From the NCBI RefSeq assembly GCF_947242115.1, contig NC_074713.1, forward strand, positions 28,827,197 through 28,891,196: a stretch of DNA of 64,000 nt. The letters run 5' to 3'. A program made the position numbers and the translations under genes. Below are positions 9,361 to 22,800 of this stretch, piece by piece (positions within the stretch are counted from its first letter, which is position 1; the number at the start of each line of letters is the position of its first letter). The notes below the pieces were generated by a model. The model made no database searches, was not told the DNA's origin, and saw only the letters and a list, made by a program, of their open reading frames with translations. This DNA comes from Biomphalaria glabrata. Lineage: Eukaryota > Mollusca > Gastropoda > Planorbidae.

Positions 9361-9785
9361 AAACCGTTTAATTTATAAAAATTAATTATGCAAGCGATTA
9401 TATTATTAAAAATACACCAATTCTAAAACAATTACGTAAATGTAAGGGAGGCAATGTTACAATATGCTAACAAAGATGGTCAATTCTTGTATATTTTCAG
9501 TATCACTAAGTCAAATATATTTTTAAAATGTACAGGAAATGTTTACAACAAATATAAATAATAGTTAACGATGTTTTTTCTGGTCAACTAGCTGCTAAAA
9601 TTAAAAGAAAACATTTCTGTTTGTTTATAAAGGCTAATAATGCATTTTGTATGTAAATATCACGCACATTTTTTTTTAATGGACTTTTTATACAGCGATT
9701 TTCGTGCAGTAGCGTAACGTCGCTATATGACCAGGTGCTAAACCAATTCCTTAAACTTTTTAAAAAAATCAGATTTTATTTATTT
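9361..9785. other. AT-rich spacer, nothing recognised
   Basis: No coding signal is visible. The sequence is A/T-rich with a few homopolymer runs. Confidence 0.4.
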
Positions 9786-11995
9786 TTTCTTTAGTGCCCC
9801 CATCCGAATAAAAGAAGATTATTTTTGTGCGTTTTGTCTGTTGGTCAGTCTGTCCGTCACGATTAGATTTAAAAAACTAGAACTCTAAAAGCTATTGAAA
9901 ATCTGATTTACACTTTTATGTTCCTCCCGTAACATCTCAATAGTTTTAAGTATCTAAAAATTGATTGTTCCGGATTTTTTTGTGCAAAACTAATCAACCC
10001 CCAACAAATGTTTGTTGGCTCTTCTAATTTATATTACATTCAATTTCCATGCTTAAACGTTGCAAAAACACATTATCAATAATATGTTGTTCCGTTTTTT
10101 ATGTAAATAGCATATTAATGCTAAATCAAAATCTCTATACTGACTTATATTTCATTAAGTGTAAAAATGTTCCGGATATTGTTTTATAAAACATGAATTA
10201 TGCCTAATGATTGTTTGAAATCGCATAATTTACTAATATTATACTTATATTATTTGACAATACGTCACTATAATTTGGTTATCAATATCAAATTGTTCTG
10301 TATTTTCATCTTTAAACAAATTTTAAAAATATCGACAATAGGTTGTTCAGGGCTTTAAAAAAAAGTAATTTACTAGAATTGATTACTGAAAATTACTTTT
10401 TAGACATTTAATTTTTTTGCTAAAACATAACATAGAAGTTTTGTAATCGATAAAGAAAGTTCCGGTTTTTGTTTCTTATAAATCGTCGCCAGAAATTTCC
10501 GAATTTATTTAAAAATCTACTAACGCCAAATAATTGTTTGAACTCCCTCTTCTAATTAATAAACAAATAATCTTCTCATTTACGAAATAATGTTTTTACG
10601 GATTTTTATGAAAAATATTTTAACTCACTACTCTCTTACAGTACATTTAACTTTCTACCTAAAACATTAAAAAATCTAATTATCGTTAATATTATGTTCC
10701 GATTTTTAAGGAAAACAGAATCCAAACACCAAAGTAAGGTATGAAAATCTCTCCACATGGCTGTAGTACATCTAATTTTTATACGAGACCATCCAAAAAA
10801 TTTAATTAACGGTATTTCATTTATCTGAAATTCTCTTTTTCTTTTACTATTTATACAAACATCCGGAACAATCTATTATATAAACTTTTCAATTGTGTTC
10901 ATACCTAAAAATTATTGCGATGTTTTGAAACGTAGAATAAAGGTTAATCAATTTTTAATAACTTTTAGTTTTTTTATATCAAGATGACGGACAGACCGAC
11001 TGACAGACAAAACGCAAAAACAATGCGGCTTTGATCCTTTTTAAATAAATTCTATTAGAACTCAGTGCACCAATGTCTATGAACCCTCGTTAAATATCTC
11101 GTGTAAATAAAGACATTTTTTTTATGGTACCGGTACCAGCCAATTGTGAGGTAATGGAATTTTTTTTCTTTGACGTCATATGAATGGACTCTTTAAATGT
11201 AATGTTAAAAGAACGCACTCGGTGCACCAATGTCTATTAACCCTCGAAAAATTGCTTGTATTAATAAAAACATATTTTAGTCTAACTAAGCCGTGTGACG
11301 TAGTGTTTTTTTTTCCTTTGACGTCATATGGAATGAATTCTTTAAAAGAAATGCTAAAAGAACGCACTCGGTGCACCAATGTCTATGAACACTCGATAAA
11401 TGGCTCGTAATGATGAAGGCGATTTTTGTTCTAGCTAGGCCGTGTGACGTAGTGTTTTTTTTTCCTTTGACGTCATATGGAATGAATTCTTTAAATGAAA
11501 TGCTTAAAGAACGCACTCGGTGCACCAAAGTCTATGAACACTCGATAAATGGCTCTTATAGATTAAGGCGATTTTTAGTCTAGCTAGGCCGTGTGACGTA
11601 GTGTTTTTTTTTTCCTCTGACGTTATATGGAATTAATTCTTCAAATGAAATGAAAAAAGAACTCGGTCTAATAATGTTTATTAAGCCTCGTTATGTGACT
11701 CGCGTTTAAAAAAGGAATGATATCTTGATTTAGATCTAATCTAGATTTTTTAAACTAGATCTAGATTTTTATTACAGTATATCTAGATCTGGATTTATAT
11801 TCTAATTAAAATTATTTTAGAGTCTATATCTGGAATTTGTAGATCTAGTTTAGACTATAATACACTAGATTAAGATGTAGAATTTCAATTTCTAAACTTA
11901 AAGTGTAAAAAAAAAGTGTAGATTTTCATTTCCAAACGTTTTGATCAATATTGTAATGTTTTAATATACTAAAACTAATCTACTTTTTTTTTATT
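9786..11995 (+). repeat. Composite repeat, copy 1 (R-type inverted ends, gttccgg core, ~148-bp tandem, agatctag tract)
   Basis: The left end at 9790 (gtgcccccatccgaataaaa ... gtctgtccgtca) is mirrored by an inverted right end near 10975-11050 (tgacggacagac ... gacagacaaaacgc), over about 100 bp. The core between them repeats gttccgg. After the right end come ~148-bp tandem units (11056-11705), then an AT-rich tract full of tctagatctag (11720-11995). The same order recurs at 21160-23045, so the composite is one dispersed unit. No ORF is credible. A non-autonomous TIR element is likely, mechanism unknown. Confidence 0.65.
11056..11705 (+). repeat. ~148-bp tandem units carrying a CRE octamer
   Basis: About 4.4 units. 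Each has ctcggtgcaccaatgtctat, a gccgtgtgacgtagtg box, a T-run and the palindrome TGACGTCA, which begins at 11171, 11319 and 11468. The fourth unit, at 11618, has TGACGTTA. TGACGTCA is the CREB/ATF consensus (established); any regulatory role here is speculation. Two more perfect copies are at 22373 and 22518. Confidence 0.75.
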
Positions 11996-12055
11996 AAATT
12001 TAAATTTAAATTTACGGCAAATGAATCTTTGAAACATTATTACTTTTGACCATCG

Positions 12056-12229
12056 GATGGCTGCCTGGTCGTGCGGTTTTCGCGCTAGACTGTCGTTCAG
12101 ATTTATGGATGGTCCAGGGTTCAAACCCTGCCCACTCCCATCCCCCGTCGTCCTGCGGGAGGTTTGGACTAGGAAGTAATTATCTTCAACTCTGAAGGAA
12201 CATCCGAAACATGTAAAACATTTTACATC
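12056..12229 (+). repeat. tRNA-derived SINE, family A
   Basis: The A-box-like head ggctgcctggtcgtgcgg, B-box-like ggttcaaaccc and conserved tail ctgaaggaacatccgaaac define this family. Further copies in either orientation lie near 22752, 38700, 41759, 54441, 58505, 60098 and 62655. Confidence 0.8.
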
Positions 12230-12249
12230 AAAATTAAATCACTTCTTGA

Positions 12250-12350
12250 ATATTATTTGCGAATATGCAGATCCGACAGGGATCCGACTTGACGGGGCCG
12301 CCTCTGAGTTTGTGTAACACAAACTCTCTTTGTAATCTTGTTTAAATCAA
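12250..12350 (+). repeat. Tail of SINE family C
   Basis: The phrases gcgaatatgcagatccgac, ggggccgcctctgagtttgt and ctctttgtaatcttgttt recur at 23460-23540 behind a family-A-like head. Only the tail is present here, directly behind a family A copy. Confidence 0.6.
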
Positions 12351-13560
12351 GTTTGCAAGAAGTTTTTTTCATAAAAATACACCACTTTTACAACTATTCA
12401 CTATTAATAGTAATAAACACAGGAGGTTCCTTAGTAAGGGAGGTGAATATTTACCATATTTTTAACACATTTATGCAAACGGTTTTTATACATCTTGGAC
12501 GTAATTATATGTTAAACTAGTGATATGTAACTGGACGATTGAAGTAGTTGTAGAATTCTATCCTGTATTATTTTCATTAAATAAACGCTATTTTGTCAGC
12601 TGAAATTGGACTTATGTCTGTGTTTTGTATTGATGTCAGGCAACTCAATAGTCGTAGTTCAGACACATCTGTATGGCCAGCACCACGTTACACACGGGTT
12701 TCAAGAAGTTATCAAAGAACTTCACATTATATCTCAAAGACTATAACTAAGAACAAAAAAAGGAATTCGAGGTCACTGTGAACGCGTTATAATAGACTTG
12801 AACTTGTGATTAATGCAAGACGGACACAGTCTATAGGAAACAAATCATTGATCTCCTTGTTTTCTTTATGTTCGTATGTTTCTTTACATTAGGATCAGGA
12901 TTAATCCTGATTATATTCCCTTTAGTTCTCAGTAATAGGCACACTGTTTAGAATTAGTGTTTCGAAATTCTTTATATTGAAACAATTACTGTTTAAAAGT
13001 TCTTAAATTGCGCGTGCTGATCTCACTTTGGTCAATTATGTCTCTTTACACAGTTTTCTCAATAATTCAAATACTTTCCTGTCAACCATATTTGTGTTTT
13101 CTGTTGCCATGGTGAAAGCACAAACGTGAAGGGGGGAGGGAAATGAGAACTAATCGTGTAATTCCTAACAACAACTGGAATATATTGAATAACCTGTGAT
13201 CGCTTGCTGACAAATAATGTCACATGAGATGGGAATTCAAAGGAACATAAAGGCGCTGACGTCATACTTTAATTTTCCACATCAACTTCATTTTGATCTA
13301 CTTTCAAGTGAATGACACGTGGAGTTTAAACAAAAGTTTGAGCTTATGACATCAATGGACTCAATCGTCTCTCTCAGGACTGCGCGTGTCAAATATCAAT
13401 TGGCTCTGCGCCTGTTAGATATCAATTGGCTCTCTCGGGATGATCTACATGTAATGTGAAAGTAAATCAATTGGAAACCAATCTTATTGTAACTTGCAAG
13501 ACTTGCAAAGATTCTCAAGTTGAGACTCAAGGACCCCTCTCTTATTGACAACATGATTTT
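12351..13560. other. Single-copy-looking DNA, no gene recognised
   Basis: Short open frames exist on both strands, but none has a recognisable domain or convincing splice sites. A small direct repeat, atatcaattggctctc-like, occurs near 13395 and 13420. Confidence 0.4.
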
Positions 13561-13565
13561 CTAAC

Positions 13566-13965
13566 CACTTTCTGCTGTTGTGTTACTTCCTAATGTTTCA
13601 TCACTTTGAATCTTTCTGCTGTTGTGTTACTTCCTGATGTTTCATCACTTTGAATCTCTCTTCTGTTGTGTTACTTCCTAATGTTTCATCACTTTGAATC
13701 TTTCTGCTGTTGTGTTACTTCCTAATGTTTCATCACTTTGAATCTTTCTGCTGTTGTGTTACTTCCTAATGTTTCATCACTTTGAATCTTTCTGCTGTTT
13801 TGTTACTTCCTAATGTTTCATCACTTTGAATCTTTCTGCTGTTGTGTTACTTCCTAATGTTTCATCACTTTGAATCTTTCTGCTGTTGTGTTACTTCCTA
13901 ATGTTTCATCACTTTGAATCTTTCTGCTGTTGTGTTACTTCCTGATGTTTCATCACTTAGAAGCT
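13566..13965 (+). repeat. 44-bp minisatellite, about 9 units
   Basis: The unit contains tttctgctgttgtgttactt then cctaatgtttcatcactttg. Units are nearly identical. A decayed extension with the same ctgctgtt core continues to about 14110. Confidence 0.85.
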
Positions 13966-14213
13966 CTCTGGTGATAATCACTTTATGCTGTTTTTTGTCA
14001 CTTTATGCTGTTTTACCAGTTGTTTTTTTTTGGGTCACTTTCTACTGTTTTATCAGTTTCTGTTGTTTATTCACTTTCTGCTGTTCTGTCAATTTCTGAT
14101 GTTTTGTTGCAATAACATTCTGTGCTGCTTAGTTTTACAACAAACTTTTTCAACCAATCTATTTTCGTTGATTAGTTATTAGTTTCCCCACTTTAAGTAA
14201 GAGTAAAAAAAAT

Positions 14214-15040
14214 AATTCCCCATTCAGACCTTGCAATCTATAGGGCAGATGATGTAAAGGGCATCTGTTTCTGTGGCCACGGTGAACGAGGGTGTTTTGT
14301 GGCCAGCATAGTGACAAACCGCCTTTTGTCAGGTACCCATTAGAGCTGGGTGGACTCAGAGGTACCTATTAGAGCTGGGTGGACTCAGAGGTACCCATTA
14401 GAGCTGGGTGGACTCAGAGGTACCCATTAGAGCTGGGTGGACTCAGAGGTACCCATTAGAGCTGGGTGGACTCAGAGGTACCCATTAGAGCTGGGTGGAC
14501 TCAGAGGTACCCATTAGAGCTGGGTGGACTCAGAGGTACCCATTAGAGCTGGGTGGACTCAGAGGTACCCATTAGAGCTGGGTGGACTCAGAGGTACCCA
14601 TTAGAGCTGGGTGGACTCAGAGGTACCCATTAGAGCTGGGTGGACTCGGAGGTACCCATTAGAGCTGGGTGGACTCAGAGGTACCCATTAGAGCTGGGTG
14701 GACTCAGAGGTACCCATTAGAGCTGGGTGGACTCAGAGGTACCCATTAGAGCTGGGTGGACTCAGAGGTACCCATTAGAGCTGGGTGGACTCAAAGGTAC
14801 CCATTAGAGCTGGGTGGACTCAGAGGTACCCATTAGAGCTGGGTGGACTCAGAGGCACCCATTAGAGCTGGGTGGACTCAGAGGCACCCATTAGAGCTGG
14901 GTGGACTCAAAGGCACCCATTAGAGCTGGGTGGACTCAGAGGTACCCATTAGAGCTGGGTGGACTCAGAGGTACCCATTAGAGCTGGGTGGACTCAGAGG
15001 TACCCATTAGAGCTGGGTGGACTCAAAACCCATTTAGCCA
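14214..15040 (-). repeat. SINE family B copy swollen by an internal minisatellite
   Basis: Left of the array, 14214-14331 matches the 3' part of SINE B seen intact at 25756 and 53833 (ttgcaatctatagggcag, agtgacaaaccgcc). The array unit itself is the segment next to it in the intact SINE. Right of the array the homology fades quickly. Confidence 0.75.
14332..15027 (+). repeat. 29-bp minisatellite, 24 units in exact register
   Basis: The unit begins ggtacccattagagctgggt and ends ggactcaga. All 24 units have the same length (696 bp in total). Variants are single-base changes, for example ggcaccc in a cluster of three consecutive units. The same 29 bp occurs once, reversed, in the SINE B copy at about 25857-25886 and in diverged form at 53970. 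Confidence 0.9.
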
Positions 15041-15385
15041 CACGCTCATAGAATGTTGATTGTGTGTCATTTGATTTTTTTTTAATATTGAAGAGTAAAT
15101 TTTGGAGGGGGTGTTTAAAATCAAAATCTTCCTTTGCTGTGCTCTTGGAAATTGGGGATTGTCGTTTGCATTTTTAGTTTTGTTTTATAGAAGAGGGGGA
15201 TTTAACTGCACGTAGGTGGTTTTAAACTGAAAACCCCCTTGGCTGTGCTGGGGCAAGTGATGGTTTAGTATTGAAATCTCACCTAAAATAAACAAAATCA
15301 AAGCAAATAATCAGTCACTAAATTCCACCCCCACCCCTTGTGGGGGGAGGATTTCATTTCGGGGGGGGGGGTGCGGCTACGCCCA
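15041..15385. repeat. Dispersed G-rich repeat, copy 1
   Basis: Phrases ttttatagaagaggggga, cttggctgtgctggggcaa, gatggttta and atcagtcac...aaattccaccccc recur in the same order at 39560-39920. The ends carry G-runs. No class could be assigned. Confidence 0.6.
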
Positions 15386-16030
15386 TGCTGTGAACAATTT
15401 CACAATGTCATAGGCCACTCTTTACCCATGGTTTACCTAAACGAGTTTGTGAGAAGTACAAAAACCTGAAGTAATTCTACATTCTTGCTAAAGCTTCAGA
15501 CCTGTCTGTTAATACGAACATATAAACTACATAGACGGAATCAATGTAAATTATGAGAAAAAGAATTTGTCAGATGCGAATATACAATTGACTCGAAAAT
15601 AATCTCTCTGTCTAATGTGATCTCCATTTCTACCTCTTACTTTTTCTTTCCTACCTTTCTCTCCCCCTTTCATCTCTCTCCTTCTTTTTCCACCTCCCAT
15701 TCCCATTCTTTTTTCCTCGTTCCCTCTTTCCCTTTCCCTCTTCATTCTCTAAAGACCTGTCCCAAGCCCGGGAAAAAAAAGGAGGGACTGGCACGAGGCT
15801 AGCGACTCCATCCTGTAAAACCTCAAAGGCTGCGGACAGGGCTGACATTAAATAATTTGAGGCTCTATGCGAAGTGAATTTGGTCACCCCATATACAATT
15901 TTTAAAATGGGGAAAAAAGCTAAAAAATAAATGTACGTAATTTCTCTAACACCTAGTGTACTACACCAATATAACATTGGGCACAAGTTTCCAATTTCTT
16001 TTCTAAACAAAATGTACATTAGCATGTGTG
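15386..16030. other. Pyrimidine-rich tract and unclassified DNA
   Basis: 15600-15770 is a C/T-rich simple-sequence tract on the plus strand. The open frames it creates on both strands are low complexity and are not accepted as genes. The rest shows no recognisable feature. Confidence 0.5.
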
Positions 16031-16212
16031 AGGCCCCCTGGGCGGCTACCTAGCTTGCTTATACCTAAGGCCCTGGGCGGCTACCTAGCTTGCTTATACC
16101 TAAGGCCCTGGGCGGCTACCTAGCTTGCTTATACCTAAGGCCCTGGGCGGCTACCTAGCTTGCTTATACCTAAGGCCCTGGGCGGCTACCTAGCTTGCTT
16201 ATTCCTAAGGCC
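16031..16212 (+). repeat. 35-bp minisatellite, 5 units
   Basis: The unit ggccctgggcggctacctag + cttgcttatacctaa is repeated five times with almost no change. The first unit has an extra cc. Confidence 0.85.
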
Positions 16213-17040
16213 ACAGAAACGTCAAACATCTGCAAGTTCTATTACAGAGCGGTCTTCAAAGAATGATTCTTTGATTTCTGTCTGTTGTAGGCCTGCTACA
16301 CACGCATAGAAATGGTTTGAAATATCAATAAGCACCATTTGTAGTTCAGATTTAGAGTAATAACTAATTATGTACACATTAGTGTACATGTATGACATAC
16401 ACCCACCCTATCGCCATTGATGTAGTGGCACTACGGCAAACAGGAAAAAGAATAATTTAGAAATATTTACATAGTTGGCAGCAACTCATTGATCGTCTGC
16501 GTAGCACTTTTTAAAAAGAGTTTCCCCTTCGCCTGTTATCTAGATTCTAGAATGTCGATAATTGGTGTTCGCCTCTCCGCAATGAGGGTCTCATAAACTG
16601 GTCATCACTTGAATTATCTAAAGTATGTCAGAGGAGGAATCATTTTATTGATTTTAACATTTCCAGCAAGTGAAAACAGGTGGGCCTATCAGTGACATGA
16701 GGCATAGATAGATATATATGTAGCGTACTCAGAGTACTGATATTGAAACAATGGCGTCTATTATTAAGTTTGTTCATTTTATTATTTAAATATCAATACT
16801 GTACTACATGTTTGTATCTTGACTGCCTTAAAATATTCAATTATCCTCTTTCTTTTGTGGAGGTATCAAAGAAAACATTCCTTGTTCTGAAAAAGTCAAT
16901 TAAACATTCAACTTTCTTTATGTTAACTAGATCTTGAATATTTTATTCGTTTTCTGTTTTCCTTCCAATGCCTGACGAATTCTCTCACTTTTGTTTTAAA
17001 GATCACTATCCCAAGAGTTCATGATGACATGATGAGTCTA
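16213..17040. other. Unclassified AT-rich DNA
   Basis: No gene, SINE or tandem repeat is recognised. Confidence 0.4.
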
Positions 17041-17250
17041 AGTGTTCTTCGAAAGGGGACAAGCCGCTATTAGTTTTGTGTCTCTCCATCCGTCCGTCCG
17101 TCCCATGTAGATATCAAAAACTAGAAAAGATTGAAAATCCCATTTTATGATAATTTGCAGCTTGCAATATTCTTATGTAATGAAAAGGCCTACTTTTTAA
17201 CCGTTGAAAGCGAACAATTTTGTTTTTAAAATTAAATATATAAGGAGGTT
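17041..17250 (+). repeat. R-family copy
   Basis: It contains gaaaggggacaagccgctat, tagttttgtg, a ccgtccgtccgtccc run and aaaaactagaaaagattg, in the same order as the copies at 5081 and 9160. Confidence 0.6.
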
Positions 17251-19816
17251 TTTATTCCATAAGAATGTACCATTCTTACAGCTATTTACGCTTAATATAA
17301 GCTTTTTATTTTCTAGTTTTAAATATGGTGAAACCTTTCCAATTTATTAGGCGTAGTCTTCGATGTAGAATACAACCAAATTCATTATATTTTCATTAAT
17401 CTCGCCTATGATGGTAATTAAGAAATAGAAATCTTGTGCAAACAGGAACTAGTTTGTGAAAACTTACGTGTTAGGGTTGCGTTTGTCAGAACTTTATTTT
17501 TTCAAATATTTTGACTTTTGATTAAACAAAAAACCAAAAAAAAAAAAAACACGTTTTCTCTTTGTCTTCAATTTACTCTCTTGTTTTGAATCTGACCAAT
17601 CAATGTCTTTAATACATGTGTATGTTTGCACCAATCGGATGTATCCTATTTAAAGCTGCCTTAGCAGTTTCGTTTACTTGACAAAAAAATATTATTCAAT
17701 TTTTGTATTTTACTTTTTCAAAATATTTCTATATAAAAAATGAAAAAGAAACGAGGCTCATTTAGCATTCCAGAGCGGCCCAGACTTGAAGCACAATATT
17801 GGCTAACATTCAATTTCTTCATTGATAACACGAATTGGCTATATGTAAATCTATAAAGACATGGATAGTTAAGAAGACTTTGAAAAAATGGAAAGTGAAC
17901 TAAACTTTGAGGATAAGGATAGTTAAAAGTAACCTCAGAAAATATGAATGGTGAACAAAACTATGAGGATATGGATAGTAAACTAAACTATTAAGATAAG
18001 GATACTGAACAAAACTATAAGAAACAGTATATGGATAGTGAAGACAATTCTGAAGAAGTAGTTTTAAAAAATGATACGTTTGTTGGTAATAATTGCTGGA
18101 CATTATGAAATTCCAGAGATATTTCTGAGTCTTATTTTCGTACTGATACAAAAATGTCAACCAATGAATGTGTCAAAGTTTCATGATTTGTGTAACTAGG
18201 ATGTTTACTACCTATTTGTTTTGAGAAGAGAAGATTAATGGCTTGCACTACATAGTACTATTTTTACATAATGCACATACATTTTCTTCAGAACTAAAAA
18301 CTCTCAGTAGTTGGAGAAGTTAATTTTAGTTAGGGTACATATACAAGGTGAAAAATTATAAACATGTTCGATCCAATTAAGTTCATGCTAGATCTACACA
18401 GTATGTCTACTGTTATGAAATTACTATTGAAATTAAGTTATATTGTGTCTTTATACTGTATGCTTAATCTTTTCGGCAGGTCGCATCTGGGTTTGCGTAG
18501 TCATGTGAGACACTGCACTCATTCTTAATCGGAATCAAAGACTTTGACATTATTATTATTTATAAATTAATCTTTTCATAAATTCAACTTGAGGAGTATA
18601 AGGTTATAATTTGGTACATCGGACAGAGTTCACAAAATATCAACTCGTAAATAACCCTCAAAGATTCCAGCGTTGCACTTTGATGTCCCTCGGATGTTCC
18701 CCTCAATTAGATAAACAAAGAGGAACATTATACAATATCAATCATTCTTACAACACTGTCTCTGGTATCAACTTGTAGCACCCCTTCCTCACCTCAGAAA
18801 CTTGGTGATTTTTCAAGGTAAAATCTCCAAACCTTACTGCGTGATACGCACAGATTTGAAAAGTCGCTATGTCATTTCTACTTGCGTCGACTGAATAGGT
18901 CGTAAAATCTCAACCGACACTTTCAATAATGACACCGTTCTATAACGGACGCTCACCAATAGTCAGTTTTTTTTTTTACAGAAGGCTGGCTTCGCGTGTA
19001 TTGATTTTTTTCTCAGTGTTATAACCGGTGTAAAAAAAATAAAATCGATATTTTTGATCTGAACAAGTTGATTTTGTTGTATAGAGAGCGTGTTACATGT
19101 GACCCAGAAAATAAAAGCCTGTAATAATAACTAATGTTATAGACAGGTTAACAAGCTACAAGCTCTAACATCAAGGGAAACAACACATTGGATTAGCGAA
19201 ATAGGGCCTACAAGCCCCCTATTTTGGTGCAATACTTTAACGTACACGCATTAGAGTTTCTTATCTTATATAATACAGACAAAGATGGATGAAGGAGTAA
19301 TCAATAGATATACATGTACCTACACTAGAGCTAAAAGAAATCATTACATTAAATTAGAAGATTTACTCTATGAATGCTGTATTACATTTATTTTAAACAG
19401 TTTCTGGAATGTATAAAGTAACTTCGCATTAGCCACAATGACGTATAGTTTAAAATAAATGCTTCCATTATGGCTTACTTATATGCAGCCCACAAAATTA
19501 TTAAATCAACTAGGGTACTTTAAAATATCAAGCTTTCCTCCCCCTCCCCATCTCTCTTGAAATAAAAGCCCTCAATTATAATAAATAAATAATAAAATTA
19601 GCCGGTTAATATAGACAAACGCAATCCAAATTACAAATAAATATTTAATACTTTCTCACATTGTTGAGTATATCAGAACGTCCAAACAGTAATGCATTCA
19701 AAATATTGCGTACTAAAATTGTTAAAAAAATATTGAGGTCAGTATTATCCAAAACATCTTTGGGTTGTTTAAAATATAAACTTTAAAGAATATCTAGGAA
19801 ATATTTTGATGCTCTT
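17251..19816. other. AT-rich intergenic DNA, 3' side of the unidentified gene
   Basis: No gene is recognised. Degenerate repeats with gatatggatagt/gaactaaactatga occupy about 17860-18060. The phrase cttatcttatataatacagac at 19261-19280 matches the 3' tail of the CR1-like LINE at 5146. A tttatttt at about 19385 could be a minus-strand polyadenylation hexamer for the gene that stops at 19817 (weak). Confidence 0.4.
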
Positions 19817-22800
19817 TCAAAACCAACTGGAGCAGGAGTTCTCACTCTCGGGTGTCATCCGCCCATTGACTTTTCTGGACAAGTCTATCTCGTGAAACTG
19901 TATAGGGGACTCAATGAGTTCCATGTCTTCCGGCTCCAGATCACTCTCCACCAGAAACTCTGGCAAATCCTGGATTGGGAACTCCACTCTTTTAGGCCCA
20001 CCAGAATTCTGGTTGCGATCAAACAGGAGGTATGTCGTGGTCTGTTGCTCCAGAGGAGGAAGCTTCACAGTTCTTACAGAACTCCGGAAGAGAGGGCCTA
20101 ACTCGTTGGCGTCAAAGCTGTCATAGCTTTCACGAAGCGTCTGGACTGAATCTCCTGAGAGATGCCTTTCCGGCGAAGATAAATATCCCTGAGTGCCGGT
20201 TTTGTTTTGCATGAAAGGTTTGTGAGAATGTGGTCTGCTGTGCAAATGGCGCAAGCCTGAAATCTTATTTGCATAGCCTGAGTCCGAATGTCTAGAGAAA
20301 AGGTCAGATCTCATATGCATATAATTGGAACCTATTGTCCTAGAGATGATTTGCTTGAGCTGATCACAGGAAGAACTTATCTGTAACTCGTTTATTTCAA
20401 AAGCGCTGTTAAAGCCGTTAGATAATATTCGTGTCAGCTCATTGTCCGTGCTCACGGGAGAGTGTTTCCTTTTGCCTCTGCGTCCCTCTTTGTTTCTTTC
20501 TCTAGCTGAGCTCGGGCGGCGAGAGACCGCAGTTGCCTTTTCTCTGCCCTGCAATCTCTTTTTGCCAGGGCCGGCAGCGGGTTTGGACACTTTCCCGAGG
20601 TATAGGTCTATAAGTTCTTGCATCGTAGAACAGCCTTGACCACTTCTCTTAACGGTGTTCGAAAGATTCTCCTGCAGGTGTTGATTACGTCGTTTGACAT
20701 ACACCACGGGGATAGAGTTCGAAAGTGCGGTGCAAAGATGGAGGAAGCAGTTTGGATTCTCCAGAGTCGACTCCGTAAAGAAATAAACACAGAGATCACA
20801 GCCTGGAATCTGATACTTCAGCTTGGAGTCTGACACAGAACTGGAAGATGTCAGAGAAGTTCTGGGAACTTTTACGTAGAAATCTTCCTGAAGGGCGCCA
20901 ATGACCGCCCTGTGCATAAACGTATCATTATCAGTCGAATCATCGTTTCGATGGCTTATTATTTGAAGTCTATATGCAGTTTCTTGGAACTTTGATTCGT
21001 TCTCATTTAAAATTTGGGATCTGTTTATTTCATCATTAATTTTCTCCGGCACTTTTGCAACAGAAGTACTTGTATTTTGAAGCACTGCAAAATAAAATTG
21101 GATAATATAATTAAAATTGTTACTATTTAAAACATATTTTGAATAAAAACAGTTTGATTTCGACTAATGATCTTTAATATATTGTTCCGGTTTTTTAATG
21201 TTAATAGCATATAAATGCTAAATAAAAATATCTATATTGATTTATATTTCATTAACTATACATTTGTTCGGATATTGTTTTATAAAAAATAAATTATGTC
21301 AAATGATTGTTTGAAATCGCATAATTGACTAATATTACACTTATATTCTTTGACACTACGTCACTATAGTTTATTTATCAATATCAATTGTTCCGAATTT
21401 TTAACTTAAAACAAATTTATGTCAAATAATTATATTTTTTTCAAAAATATCGACAATAGGTTATTCAGGATTTTAAAATAGGAAAGTAATTTACTAGAAA
21501 CGATTATTGAAAATCACTTTTTAGACTTATTTTACAGTTAATTTTCTTGCCGAAACATAATAAAAGTTGTTTAATCGGTAAAGAATGTTCCGGATTTTGT
21601 TTCGAAAAAGAAATCGACCTACATTACCTTAATTTTCTTACAAATCGTCGCCAAAAATGATCAGAATTTTATATGAAAAATTTAATAACGCTAATAAATG
21701 TTTGAAATCCCTCTTCTAATAAATAAAACACATAATTTTCTCATTTACGAAAATTGGTTGTTCCGGATTTTTTATGAAAAATAGTTTAACTCTATTTATG
21801 TAAAATCGCACTTCTCTCTTACACTACATTTAACTTTCTAGCTAAAACGTTAGAAAATCTAATTATCGTTAATATTATGCTCCGATTTTTAAGGAAAACA
21901 ACTTCCTAACACCAAAGTATGGTTTGAAAAAATCTCCATAAGGCTATGGTACATCTAATTTTCATAACAGACCATCCCACAAATTTGATTTACGGCATTT
22001 GATTAATCTGGAATTCTTATTTTCTCTCACTATAAATATATAAACATCCGGAACAATCTATTATAGAAACTTAAAACTAATGCGATGTTTCGGAAGGGAA
22101 ATTAGATTTTAATCAGATTTTCAATAGCTTTTAGTCTTTTTTTTCTCTCGCAATTAACATGACGGACAGACAGACTGACAGACAAAACAAAAAAAAAGCG
22201 TCTTTAATCCTTATATATATATATATATATTAAGTCTAACTAGCCCATGAAATGAAATTCTAAAAGAACAAACTCGGTGCACCAATGTCTATGATCCCTC
22301 GAGAAGCTGCTCGTATAGATGACATTTTTTAGTCTAACTAGGACGTGTGACGTAATGGATTTTTTTTTCCTTTGACGTCATATGGAGTTAATTCTTTAAT
22401 TGAAATGTTAAAAGATCTCACTCGGTGCACCAATGTCTATGAACCCTCAACAAGCTGCTCGTATAGATGATATTTTTAGTCTAACTAGGCCGTGTGACGT
22501 AGTGGATTTTTTTCCTTTGACGTCATATGGAATAAATTCTTTAAATGAAATGCTAAAACAACTCGGTATAGTAATGTTTATTAAACCTCGTAATGTGACT
22601 CGCATTTTAAAAAGACATAATAGCTAGATTTAGATCTAATCTAGATTTTTTACACTAGATCTAGATTTTTAAAACTAGATCTAGATTTAAGTTCTAATTA
22701 AAATCATTATAGAATCTAGATCTAGAATTTCTTGGTCTAGTTTAGAATGTTTGTTGTTTTACATGTTTCGGATATTCCTTCAGAGTTGTAGTCCAAACCG

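Noticed and set aside
12056-12130. Functional tRNA gene
   Set aside because: The same head recurs in many diverged copies with a common non-tRNA tail, which identifies a SINE.
15551-16025. Lys/Arg/Glu-rich and Ser/Phe-rich frames around 15.6 kb
   Set aside because: They are translations of a polypyrimidine/polypurine tract, low complexity, with no homolog pattern.
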